Shown piece by piece: positions 34,939-44,890 of a stretch of 64,000 nucleotides of DNA. Under the pieces are notes generated by a model that was not told the origin of the DNA, made no database searches, and worked only from the letters and a program-made list of their open reading frames with translations. The number at the start of each line of letters is the position of its first letter. Position 1 is the first letter of the stretch. The stretch is from Aquabacterium commune (GTDB lineage Bacteria; Pseudomonadota; Gammaproteobacteria; Burkholderiales; Burkholderiaceae_C), in the NCBI RefSeq assembly GCF_004362855.1, contig NZ_SNXW01000008.1, positions 175,371 through 239,370 of the forward strand, written 5' to 3'. The translations under genes and the position numbers were made by a program.

Positions 34939-35481
34939 TCAGCGCCCTGGCAGCCCCAGGCCCTTGGGCAGCATCAGCTCGCCGCTGGACGTGAAGCTCA
35001 CGCCGCCCAGCGCCGTGCCGGCGAGGCGACCGCGCAGCACGTACTCGACGCGGTCGGTCGGGCCGCTGCCGCTGGCCACGCCCATGGCCTGACGCACCAG
35101 CGACAGCGCCGACACCGACACGGGCACGCTGATGACGGCCTCGCCAAAGCGGGGCACGCTGCCGCGTTCGTTGCTGACGCCACTGGCGAAGCGGCTACCG
35201 CGCACGTCCAGCGTCACGGACAGGCCATCGAAGTCCAGGGCGTTGTCGTTGGGGTTGGTCACGCGCAGCTTGAGCGCCAGGCGCAACTCCAGGCCCTCGC
35301 CGGGCAGGGGCTCCACGCCGACCACGTCCACGCGCACCGGCTCGCGCTGCAACAGGCTGGCGCAGCCGCTCAGCAGCAAGGCGCCGGCCCCCAGGCCCAG
35401 CCGCCAGCCGCCGACCAGGGCTGCGCGGCGGGACAAGGGTTGGGAGATGTCGGTGGGCTTGCGGGAGGTGATGTCGGCCAT
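34939..35481 (-). CDS. LEA14-like lipoprotein
   Basis: A 180-residue lipoprotein. The lipobox is LLLSGCASL (Cys at about residue 40), preceded by an RR-containing leader. The mature part has the LEA type 2 / WHy domain pattern (LKLRVTNPNDNALDFDGLSVTLDVRGSRFASGVS). Such proteins are beta-sandwich periplasmic lipoproteins with stress or envelope roles that are not settled. It is the last gene of the TonB receptor block (26 bases after that stop). Confidence 0.82.
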   Translation of the reverse strand: MADITSRKPTDISQPLSRRAALVGGWRLGLGAGALLLSGCASLLQREPVRVDVVGVEPLPGEGLELRLALKLRVTNPNDNALDFDGLSVTLDVRGSRFASGVSNERGSVPRFGEAVISVPVSVSALSLVRQAMGVASGSGPTDRVEYVLRGRLAGTALGGVSFTSSGELMLPKGLGLPGR

Positions 35482-35506
35482 GGCCCATTCTAGGCAGTGC
35501 CGGGCC

Positions 35507-37636
35507 TCAGAACCCCACGTTCAGCGTCACGCGCACGGTGCGCGGCTCGGCCGGGTGCGAGTGCACGTCGTTGATGCCCTCCAGCGGCTCGCCACGCAGG
35601 CGGGATTTGTAGAAGTAGTCGATGTCGCTCACCTTGCGGTTGAACAGGTTGAACACATCGACCGACACCTTCGTGCGCGCATCGAGCTTGTAGCCCAGGC
35701 GGGCATAGGCCAGCGTCGTGCCCTTGGAGCGCACGCTGTTGTCTTCGACCAGCGGGCGCGGGCCGAAGTAGCGCAGCTGTGCCTGGCCGAACCAGCGGCC
35801 GAACTCCGTCACCGTCGCGCCCAGCGAGACCACCGTGCGCACCGAGCCCGGCACCTGCGTGCCCACGTTCGGATCTTCCCCTTGAGGCGTGCTGAAGCGC
35901 GCCTGCGAGAAGGCCACGTCGGCGTCCAGCAGCAGCCAGGGCGTGGCGAGGTAGTGGTTGTTGAACTCGATGCCGCGGCGGCGCGAGGCCCCGCTGGCTT
36001 CGGTCTCGCCGGCATCGCCCACGAACACGAGCTCCGAGTTCAGGCGCAGCTGCCACAGCGCCACCGAGCTTTGCAGTCCGGGGATGAGCTCGGTGCGCAG
36101 GCCCAGTTCGCTGCCCTTGGTGCGCACCAGCGGCACGGCCGAGGCGATGGGCTCGCCGGTTTTCGCCGTGACCCGCGCCGTCATGCCGCGCGCGTCGTTG
36201 CTGTGGAAGCCCCAGCCGGTGTTGGCGAAGAACTCGGTCTGCGACCACGGGCCGAAGACCAGCGAGAGCTTGGGGCTGCTGATCCAGGCGCTGCGCTGGC
36301 CGCTGTTGTCGGTGATGTTGCTTTGCACATCGACGTTGACGCGGTCGGTGCGCAGGCCCGCGATGCTGCGCAGCCAGGGCGTCCAGCGCGTGTCGTTCTG
36401 GCCGTACAGGCCCACGCTGGTCTGGCGCACGCGGCTTTCCTGCGTGAGGCCGGTGCGCACGCCGCCTTCGGCGGTGTAGAGGCCCACGGGCGAGAGGCGG
36501 TCGTGGCGCACTTGCACGCCCAGGGTGTTGCTGCTGTCGCGGCCGGCCAGCGTGCCCGTCCACAAGCGGCTGAGCGAGCCGCCATAGACACGGCGCTGCT
36601 CGGCCTGCTCGAACTGGTCGCCCGTGTCGGGGTTGTCCAGGAAGTAGGTGAAGTTCGAGAACAGCTTGAGCTGCGAGCCAATGGCATAGGCACTGGCGCG
36701 CCACTCGCCGTCGTCTTCCACCTTCAGCGCGTTCCACGACAGGCTGGTGCGGCGTGTGGCACCCCGGTCGGTCGGGTCGATGGCGTCGAAGCGGCCGATC
36801 TGCCCGCTGGTGACGGCGCGCTGCGGCACCTGGTCGGTGCTGTCCCACCGGGCGGTGTAGGCCATCAGCGTGAGCGACTGCTTGACGCCGCCTTCGTTCA
36901 GGCTGTAGCGCAGCACGCCGTTGAAGCGCTTGAAGTGCTGGGGGTTGGTCCAGGGGCCGTTGTTGTGGGCGGCCTCGACCGCGGCCAGCAACGTGCCCGT
37001 GGTCAGTGCCGTGGACTTCGCCACCAGGGCGCGGGCGTAGCCCTTGCCACCCAGCGTGAGGCTGGCCATGCCGCCGTGCGCGCCGACCGCGCTGCCGGGC
37101 AGTGTGTCCATCAACTGGATGCGGGCGGTGCCGGCGGAGCTGAAATCGCCGTCTTCCGCGGCGTACACGCCCTTGCGGTAGCCGATGCTGCCGACCAGTT
37201 CGGGGATGAGGAAGTTCAGGTCGCTGTAGCCCTGGCCGTGGGCGTGGGTGGGCATGTTCACCGGCATGCCATCGAGGAAGGTGGCGAAATCGGTGCCGTG
37301 GTCGAGGTTGAAGCCGCGCAGGTAGTACTGGTTGGCTTTGCCGTCGCCGCTGTGCTGCGAGACGATGACGCCAGGCACGAACTCCAGCACCTCGGCGGGG
37401 CGCAGGGTGGGGCGGCTCTGGATGAGCTTGGCCGTGACCGTGCCCTCGCTGGCCGCGGTGCTGCTGCCCACGGCGTTGTTGTAATTGCCTTTGACGACGA
37501 CTTCAGCGAGCTCGCCCTCGGCCGCATGGGCCAGAGGTTGCAAGGCGATGCCGGCCACGGCCAGGCACAGCAGGCCGGCGGCCTGCGGGATGGCGCGGCG
37601 CGGTGCCGATGGCGGGGGGGTGTGGGGCGTGTGCAT
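35507..37636 (-). CDS. TonB-dependent outer-membrane receptor
   Basis: A 709-residue receptor. A signal peptide ends at PLAHA-AE. The plug is at about 45-170 (LRPAEVLEFVPGVIVSQHSG, NQYYLRGFNLDHGTDFATFLDGMPVNMP), the 22-strand barrel follows, and the last residue is an aromatic Phe (VTLNVGF), as needed for outer-membrane insertion. A TonB-box-like EVVVKG segment follows the signal. The ligand cannot be told from sequence. The neighbouring His-rich proteins suggest a metal ion, but this is inference. Confidence 0.9.
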   Translation of the reverse strand: MHTPHTPPPSAPRRAIPQAAGLLCLAVAGIALQPLAHAAEGELAEVVVKGNYNNAVGSSTAASEGTVTAKLIQSRPTLRPAEVLEFVPGVIVSQHSGDGKANQYYLRGFNLDHGTDFATFLDGMPVNMPTHAHGQGYSDLNFLIPELVGSIGYRKGVYAAEDGDFSSAGTARIQLMDTLPGSAVGAHGGMASLTLGGKGYARALVAKSTALTTGTLLAAVEAAHNNGPWTNPQHFKRFNGVLRYSLNEGGVKQSLTLMAYTARWDSTDQVPQRAVTSGQIGRFDAIDPTDRGATRRTSLSWNALKVEDDGEWRASAYAIGSQLKLFSNFTYFLDNPDTGDQFEQAEQRRVYGGSLSRLWTGTLAGRDSSNTLGVQVRHDRLSPVGLYTAEGGVRTGLTQESRVRQTSVGLYGQNDTRWTPWLRSIAGLRTDRVNVDVQSNITDNSGQRSAWISSPKLSLVFGPWSQTEFFANTGWGFHSNDARGMTARVTAKTGEPIASAVPLVRTKGSELGLRTELIPGLQSSVALWQLRLNSELVFVGDAGETEASGASRRRGIEFNNHYLATPWLLLDADVAFSQARFSTPQGEDPNVGTQVPGSVRTVVSLGATVTEFGRWFGQAQLRYFGPRPLVEDNSVRSKGTTLAYARLGYKLDARTKVSVDVFNLFNRKVSDIDYFYKSRLRGEPLEGINDVHSHPAEPRTVRVTLNVGF

Positions 37637-37699
37637 GGGGGTACTGCGGAAAAGTGATCGGTGTGGTGGGTGCAGGCGGTGTGGACCGGCAGGGCGTGC

Positions 37700-38704
37700 T
37701 CAGGCCCAGCCCGTGTGCAGCGGCACGAAGCCGCGCGTGGGCATCTGCCACAGCCGCAGGCGCTCGGGGGTTTCGCGGCGGGCTTGCGAGAGGCGCCCCG
37801 ACAGCGCCGCGACACGGGCCCACTCGGCCTCGCTCAAGGCCTCGCGCCAGCGCAGCAGGGCGGCCATGACGGCGGGTTGCAGCCAGACGTCCCAGCGGGT
37901 GTCGTCCAGGCCGTGGCCCTCGGTGTGCTTGAGGCCTTCGTGCACCGCGTGGCCCAGGGCGGCCAGGCGCAGGCGCGCAGCGTCGCTGCGGCAGGCGCCG
38001 CTGAAATCGCGCAACAGGCGGTTCTTGCCAGCCTGGCGCAGGCAGTGCTCGGTGAACAGGCGCTGCACCTGCTGCAAGGCCAGGCGCACGGCGTGCACGG
38101 GCAGCGGGGCGCACAGGGGCAGGGCGGGCGCGTCGTGCGGGCAAGTCGCGTGGCAAGGGCCCAGCATCAGCGCGGCCAGGCGCAGCCACTCGGTGGGCGT
38201 CAGGCCTTCGCTGGGCTCGGCCGCATGCGCCCGTGCCATCACCTGCGCGAAGCTCAGCGCGCCCTTGGCGCGGTTGGCCCGCACGCTCATCACGGCGAGG
38301 TTGCTGGCCGCGTAGGCCGCGTCGTTGTTCAGGCGGTCCACCGACGCATCGGTGTCTTGCAGGGTGCCGTGGGTCAGCACTTCGCGCGTCACCGGGCAGC
38401 GGGTGACGTCGAGTTCACGCAGCAGCTGCGGCGTGACGTCGTTGGCCACCGCGCGCTGGCGGCGCCAGGCGTTGAGGCGCAGCTGCAGCCACTTGCGGGT
38501 GAAGCGGTCGGCGTGCGGGCGGCGGTGCGCGGGGCCGGGTCTGTGTGCGCGGCTGTGCCCATGGGCCGCGGCGTCAAAGCCGGCGCACACGGCGGCCGGC
38601 CAGTCGGCCTGTTTGGGGATCTGGGTCAGTGTGTGGAAGTCGTGGCCGAGCGCGCGGCCGGCTTCTTCGATGTCCACGTGGGCATGGTCATGCCATGGGT
38701 TCAT
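37700..38704 (-). CDS. unknown protein with HNH-like domain
   Basis: A 334-residue protein not recognised as a whole. Its N-terminal part is His-rich (WHDHAHVD, AHGHSRAHRPGPAHRRPH). Residues 103-148 show CPVT, then SVDRLNNDAAYAASNLAVMS and VRANRAKG: the pattern of HNH/endonuclease-VII-like domains (SLDRIDN...Y...NV...N). The usual second Cys pair and a clear catalytic His are not visible, so activity is doubtful. The C-terminal half is helical. The gene lies 63 bases upstream of the TonB receptor on the same strand. Its role in that block is unclear. Confidence 0.5.
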   Translation of the reverse strand: MNPWHDHAHVDIEEAGRALGHDFHTLTQIPKQADWPAAVCAGFDAAAHGHSRAHRPGPAHRRPHADRFTRKWLQLRLNAWRRQRAVANDVTPQLLRELDVTRCPVTREVLTHGTLQDTDASVDRLNNDAAYAASNLAVMSVRANRAKGALSFAQVMARAHAAEPSEGLTPTEWLRLAALMLGPCHATCPHDAPALPLCAPLPVHAVRLALQQVQRLFTEHCLRQAGKNRLLRDFSGACRSDAARLRLAALGHAVHEGLKHTEGHGLDDTRWDVWLQPAVMAALLRWREALSEAEWARVAALSGRLSQARRETPERLRLWQMPTRGFVPLHTGWA

Positions 38705-38851
38705 GGTTCACCCCTGGGGTGCGCCACGCCGCGTGCAGCGTGGCAGGTCGCTCCGGCCAGGCACGGGGTGTGGGCACCCGCTCAGGGGTGCGCACCGCGC
38801 CTGGCAACCTGGGGCGGGCAGGCGCCGCAGCGCCGTCCCGCGGGAGGACGC

Positions 38852-39466
38852 TCAGGCCTGCGGGGGGCGCTGCAGGGGTGCGATGACGTGGCTGCGCCAG
38901 ACGCTGGACGCGGCGCGGCGCCAGGCGGCCGTGCCGTCGCTGGGCGCCAGGGCCTGTACGCTCGGCTCGGACGCGAGGGGGAAGGTGCCGCCACCGGCAT
39001 CGAGTGCCGGGGCACCGCCGGCGGCGTCCGGGGCCTGGGTGTGTTCGCCGAGGGCGACCACGCTGCTGTCGTGCGGGTCGTGGATGTGGCGCTGGAAGGT
39101 GTCGTGGGCGTGCTGGTGGGCGCGTTGGTGAACGTCCGTGGGCTGGGCAAACGGGTGGGTTTTCAGCTCGGCCGCACGCTGCCAGGCGTGGTCGCGGGCG
39201 TGCATGGTGTCGATCAGTTGCAGCGCACCCGGGCCGGCCACGCTGGCCACCAGGCTGCGCAAGGTGCGTCGCGCGCTCCAGGCGGTGATGCCCGGGCTGT
39301 CTGCGCCCTGGGCCACCGCCAGGGTGACGTCGCTGTGGCGGTGCGCCGCTCCCATCACCTGCAGCAGCACGTTGGAAACCCCGTGCACCGGCAAGGCAAG
39401 CACCAGCACCCACACCATCCAGGGGCGCAGGCAGCTCAGTCGCAGGCGTTGCAGAAAACGGGTCAT
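38852..39466 (-). CDS. His-rich membrane-anchored protein
   Basis: A 204-residue protein with one N-terminal membrane segment (PWMVWVLVLALPVHGVSNVLL, about 15-35) and a periplasmic part rich in His: HQRAHQHAHDTFQRHIHDPHD near residue 110. The rest is low-complexity Ala/Pro-rich. Such His clusters often bind Zn, Cu or Ni. ATG at 39466 (MTRFLQRLRL) is chosen from the basic residues before the helix; the longer frame upstream overlaps the DsbA gene and is not real. It heads the block with the HNH-like protein and TonB receptor, suggesting metal uptake. Confidence 0.6.
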   Translation of the reverse strand: MTRFLQRLRLSCLRPWMVWVLVLALPVHGVSNVLLQVMGAAHRHSDVTLAVAQGADSPGITAWSARRTLRSLVASVAGPGALQLIDTMHARDHAWQRAAELKTHPFAQPTDVHQRAHQHAHDTFQRHIHDPHDSSVVALGEHTQAPDAAGGAPALDAGGGTFPLASEPSVQALAPSDGTAAWRRAASSVWRSHVIAPLQRPPQA

Positions 39467-39580
39467 GGTGACCTTATACGCAAGACACATGTACCTTGGA
39501 TGACGGGTGAGGCTGCGACAGTGAGCCCCACCCAGCCCCACCCCGTCCAGGGGGATCCCGACTTGCGTAGCATCGGCGCC

Positions 39581-40273
39581 ATGAACACCGCTTTGACCCT
39601 CGATGTCGTCTCTGACATCTCCTGCCCCTGGTGCGCCGTCGGGCTGTCGGCTTTGCAGCAGGCCATCGCGCAGGTGTCGGCACAGGTGTCGGCGCAGGGC
39701 AGCGACCCGGCCACTGAGCCGCCCCTCACCGTGAGCCTGCGCTGCCAACCCTTCGAGCTCAACCCGCAGATGCCGCCCGGCGGCCAGGACATCGGCGAGC
39801 ACCTGACGCAGAAGTACGGCAGCACGCCCGAGCAGCAGGCGCAGATCCGCGAGACCATCCGCCAGCGCGGCGCCGAGGTCGGCTTCACCTTCAACACGCA
39901 GGGCCGCGGCCGCATCTACAACACCTTCGACGCCCACCGCCTGCTGCACTGGGCCGACATCGAACACCCCGCTCAGCAGCTCGCCCTCAAGATGGCCTTG
40001 CTGCACGCCTGCCACACCGAGCGCCAGGCCATGGACGAGCCTGAGGTGCTGCTGGCCGCGGTGCGCGCCGCCGGCCTGGACGCCACCCGCGCCCAGGCGG
40101 TGCTGGACAGCGAGCTGTTCGCCGAAGAGGTGCGCGAGCAGGAGGCCTTCTACACCTCGCACGGCATCCACGCGGTGCCGGCGGTGGTCATCAATGGCCG
40201 GCACCTGGTGTCGGGCGGGCAGCCGGTCGAGGTGTATGTGCAGGCTTTGCGTCAGGTCGCGGCCGCCAGTTGA
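39581..40273 (+). CDS. DsbA-family oxidoreductase (FrnE-like)
   Basis: A 230-residue cytosolic thioredoxin-fold protein with no signal peptide. The active site is SCPWCAVG near residue 15 (CxxC), the helical insert covers about 65-180, and the cis-Pro loop is IHAVPAVVINGRHLVSGGQPV. This is the FrnE/2-hydroxychromene-isomerase-like group of DsbA proteins, linked to oxidative-stress or polyketide roles in other bacteria. The ATG at 39581 starts MNTALTLDVVSD. It is divergent from the His-rich gene and followed closely by the DUF427 gene. Confidence 0.88.
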   Translation: MNTALTLDVVSDISCPWCAVGLSALQQAIAQVSAQVSAQGSDPATEPPLTVSLRCQPFELNPQMPPGGQDIGEHLTQKYGSTPEQQAQIRETIRQRGAEVGFTFNTQGRGRIYNTFDAHRLLHWADIEHPAQQLALKMALLHACHTERQAMDEPEVLLAAVRAAGLDATRAQAVLDSELFAEEVREQEAFYTSHGIHAVPAVVINGRHLVSGGQPVEVYVQALRQVAAAS

Positions 40274-40360
40274 CGCCCCGTGGGTGCGCGGTGCGCGCCG
40301 CGCTGGGATAGCATCGCCCATCCGCAGCAACGATGGCCCACCGGGCCCCAAGGCACCCCC

Positions 40361-40642
40361 ATGAAAGCCATCTGGAACGGCGTGACCATCGCCGAAAGCG
40401 ACGACATCGTCACCCTCGAAGGCAACCACTACTTCCCGCGCGAATCGCTCAAGGACCAGTACACCACCTTCAGCAACCACCGCAGCAGCTGCGTGTGGAA
40501 GGGCCAGGCGCAGTGGTTGAGCCTCTTCGTCAACGGCGACATGAAGCCCGATGCGGTCTGGTTCTACCCCGAGCCCACGGACGCCGCCAAGGAGATCAAG
40601 GGGCGCGTGGCGTTCATGCCGGGCGTTGAGATCACCGAGTGA
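40361..40642 (+). CDS. DUF427 domain protein
   Basis: A 93-residue protein matching DUF427: MKAIWNGVTIAESDDIVTLEGNHYFPRESL, HRSSCVWKGQAQWLSL and AVWFYPEPTDAAKEIKGRVAFMP. It is a small beta-barrel-type cytosolic protein of unknown function, common near redox genes. The ATG at 40361 gives the full domain. Its stop overlaps the start of the next gene (GTGA at 40639-40642). Confidence 0.9.
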   Translation: MKAIWNGVTIAESDDIVTLEGNHYFPRESLKDQYTTFSNHRSSCVWKGQAQWLSLFVNGDMKPDAVWFYPEPTDAAKEIKGRVAFMPGVEITE

Positions 40643-42021
40643 ACGTGACGCCGCCCGAGCGCTTGCCGCCCGATGCGCGTGACGTCAACGACGCCCGCAC
40701 CGCACCCGTCCCGCAAGGCCGCACCAGCCGCTTCCTGCACCTGGGCCGGGCGGTCGGTGAGATGGCACTGGGTGCTGCCGCGCAAGGCCTGAGCCAACTC
40801 GCACAGGGCCAGCGCCCCGTCTGGGCCGATGTCATGCTGAGCGCGGACAACGCGCGCCGCCTGGCCGAGCGCCTGTCGCAGATGCGCGGCGCGGCCATGA
40901 AGCTGGGCCAGCTCATGTCCATGGACGGCCAGGGCGTGCTGCCACAGCCTTTTGCCGATTTGCTCTCGCGCCTGCGCGACCAGGCCCACACCATGCCGGC
41001 GCTGCAGCTCGCCGAGGTGCTGGAGCGCGAGTACGGCGCCGGCTGGCACCGCCGCTTCCAGCGCTTCAGCTACGCGCCCATCGCCGCGGCCTCCATCGGG
41101 CAGGTGCACCGCGCCGAAACCCACGAGGGCGCCGTGCTGGCGCTCAAGGTGCAGTACCCGGGCGTGCGCCGCAGCATCGACAGCGATGTGGCCAACCTCG
41201 CGCTGCTCATGCGCGTGCCCGGCCTGGTGCCCGCAGGCCTCGACCTCGCGCCCCTGCTGGAACACGTGCGCCAGCAACTGCACCACGAAACCGATTACCT
41301 CGCCGAGGCCCAGGCCCTCAACGCCTACCGCCAGGCCCTGGGCGAGGGCGCCGCCGATGCGGCAGATTTCACCGTGCCCGAGGTGCACGCCGCGCACAGC
41401 ACCGGCCACATCCTGGCCTTGGGCTTCCTCGATGGCCACCCGCTGGACCGCCTCACCCAGCCCGATCAGCCGCAGGCCCTGCGCGACCGCGTGGCCACCG
41501 CGCTGTGCCGCCTGGCCATCCGCGAACTGTTCGAGATGCGCCTGGTGCAGACCGACCCCAACTTCGGCAACTACCTGTTCGACCCGGTCGGCCAGCGCAT
41601 CGGCCTGCTCGATTTCGGCGCCACGCAGGCGGTGTCGCCCGAGCGCGTCGAGGCCTTCCGCACGCTGGCCCGGGCCCTGCGTGACGACGACGTGCCGCGC
41701 ATCGAGGCCCAGGCGCGCGCCATCGGCTTCATCGGCGAGGCCGACACCCCCGCGCAGGCCCAAGGCGTCATCGACCTGATGCGCGAGGCCGGCGAGGTGC
41801 TGCGCCAGCGTGGCCCCTACGACTTCGGCCAGTCCGATTTGCTCTCCCGCCTGTCGCGGCTGGGACAGGCGCAGCTGCGCGACGCGGGCGTGGGCAGCGT
41901 GCCGCCAGAGGACCTGGTGTTCCTGCAGCGCAAGTTCGTCGGCACCTTCCTGCTGTGCACGCGCCTGCGGGCCCGCGTCGATGTGGCCGCGTTGTTCGCG
42001 CCGGTGCTGGACGCTGCCTGA
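40639..42021 (+). CDS. ABC1/UbiB-family atypical kinase
   Basis: A 460-residue protein of the ABC1 (ADCK/UbiB) family. It has the KxGQ motif (MRGAAMKLGQLMSMDG), the Ala-rich loop replacing the Gly-rich loop (PIAAASIGQVHRA), the ion-pair Lys in ALKVQYPG, the ETDYLAEA signature, QTDPNFGNYLF and the metal-binding DFG in LLDFGATQ. No C-terminal membrane helix is evident, unlike E. coli UbiB. The family supports ubiquinone biosynthesis or lipid homeostasis. The GTG start overlaps the DUF427 stop. Confidence 0.88.
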   Translation: MNVTPPERLPPDARDVNDARTAPVPQGRTSRFLHLGRAVGEMALGAAAQGLSQLAQGQRPVWADVMLSADNARRLAERLSQMRGAAMKLGQLMSMDGQGVLPQPFADLLSRLRDQAHTMPALQLAEVLEREYGAGWHRRFQRFSYAPIAAASIGQVHRAETHEGAVLALKVQYPGVRRSIDSDVANLALLMRVPGLVPAGLDLAPLLEHVRQQLHHETDYLAEAQALNAYRQALGEGAADAADFTVPEVHAAHSTGHILALGFLDGHPLDRLTQPDQPQALRDRVATALCRLAIRELFEMRLVQTDPNFGNYLFDPVGQRIGLLDFGATQAVSPERVEAFRTLARALRDDDVPRIEAQARAIGFIGEADTPAQAQGVIDLMREAGEVLRQRGPYDFGQSDLLSRLSRLGQAQLRDAGVGSVPPEDLVFLQRKFVGTFLLCTRLRARVDVAALFAPVLDAA

Positions 42022-42076
42022 GCGCCTTCCAGCATGCGGGATGCGCAAGCCGCGCCCGTTGCCGGGATAATCGCGC

Positions 42077-43458
<1,382 letters not shown>

Positions 43459-43462
<4 letters not shown>

Positions 43463-44835
43463 ACGAGGACATCAACAAGGATGTGGACAAGGACCTGGAC
43501 GTGCCCCGCAACGACGCCGCATCGCCCTTCCTCGCGCTGGGCCTGAGCGCCGACCTGGCCGAAGCCTTGGAGGCGGTCGGCTTCGACGAACCCACCGCCA
43601 TCCAGGCCGATGCCCTGCCCGTGGTGCTGGCCGGGCGCGACGTGCTGGCCACGGCGCAGACCGGCTCAGGCAAAACGCTGGCCTATGTGCTGCCCGTGCT
43701 GCAGCGGCTGCAGGACGCTTGGCTGAAGGCCCAAACAAAGGGCTTGGATGAGCCCACCGGCCGCCGCCCCACCCGCGTGCTGGTGCTGGTGCCCACGCGC
43801 GAGCTGGCCTTGCAGATCGGGCAGACCTTGCACGAGCTGGCCCCGCACCTGCAGGCGCCGCTGCGCTGGGGCTGCGTGTTCGGCGGCGTCTCCATCAACC
43901 CGCAGATGATGGGTTTGCGCGGTGGCGCCGACATCGTCGTGGCCACCCCGGGCCGCCTGCTCGACCTCATCGACCACAACGCCCTGAGCCTCGATGGCGT
44001 GCAGACCCTGGTGCTCGACGAGGCCGACCGCCTGCTGGAGAAGGGCTTCGAAGACGAGCTCAAGCGCGTGCTGGCCCTGCTGCCGGCCCAGCGCCAGAGC
44101 CTGATGTTCTCGGCCACCTTCGCGCCTGCCGTGGAGGCGCTGGCGCAACAGCTCTTGCACGATGCCGCGCGCATCGACGTGCGTGCCGATGAGGTGTCGG
44201 TGCCTGACATCACGCAGCGCGCCATCCACGTCGATGCGGCCCAGCGCACGCCGCTGCTGCGCCACCTCATTGCGCAAGAAGGTTGGCAGCGGGTGCTGGT
44301 GTTCGTGGCCACGCGCTATGCCTGCGAGCTGGTCACGCACAAGCTGGAGAAGGCGGGCATCCGTGCCGCGGCCTTCCACGCCGACGCCAGCCAGGGCGCG
44401 CGCCGCGAGGTGCTGCGCGCCTTCAAAGCAGGTGAACTGCAAGTCGTGGTGGCCACCGACCTGGCCGCGCGCGGCATCGACATCGCGCAGCTGCCCGCCG
44501 TCGTCAACCACGACCTGCCGCGCTCGCCCGACGACCACATCCACCGCATTGGCCGCACCGCGCGCGCGGGCGAAAGTGGCGTGGCCGTGAGCTTCGTCAG
44601 CGCCAACACCGAGGCGCACTTCCGCCTGATCGAAAAGCGCCAGGGCCTGCGCGTGCCGCGTGAGCAGGTGCCCGGTTTCGAGATGACGCAGACCGAGCCC
44701 GTGAACGCCAACCCGCTGACCGACCCCGAGGGCACGGGCGGCATCAAGGGCAAGCGCAAGAGCAAGAAGGACAAGCTGCGCGAGGCGGCGGCTTTGGCGG
44801 CGGCGACGCCCGCGGGCCAGCGCTCAGGGCGCTGA
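43459..44835 (+). CDS. DEAD-box RNA helicase (RhlE/RhlB-like)
   Basis: A 458-residue DEAD-box helicase. Motifs: PTAIQADALP, AQTGSGKTLAY, PTRELALQ, VLDEADRLLEKGFEDE, SATFAP, VATDLAARGIDIAQL and HRIGRTARAGE. The C-terminus is a basic tail (KGKRKSKKDKLREAA) for RNA binding, without the DbpA-type domain. A GTG start at 43459 overlaps the dbpA stop, so the two are translationally coupled. It probably works in rRNA or mRNA remodelling. Confidence 0.88.
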
Positions 44836-44850
44836 GCCACGGCCCTCACT

Positions 44851-44883
44851 GCCATGATTGGGCCATGATTGGGCGATGACTGG
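44851..44883. repeat. 11-bp tandem repeat after the helicase gene
   Basis: Three 11-mers in a row: GCCATGATTGG, GCCATGATTGG and GCGATGACTGG. They occupy most of the 55-base gap between the helicase stop and the converging TPR-like gene. No terminator is seen. Confidence 0.8.
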
Positions 44884-44890
44884 GCGACGG

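Noticed and set aside
35132..37657. A plus-strand open frame of 841 codons opposite the TonB receptor
   Set aside because: The translation is Arg/Ala/His/Gly-rich with no recognisable domain, while the minus strand encodes a complete receptor with signal peptide, plug and terminal Phe.
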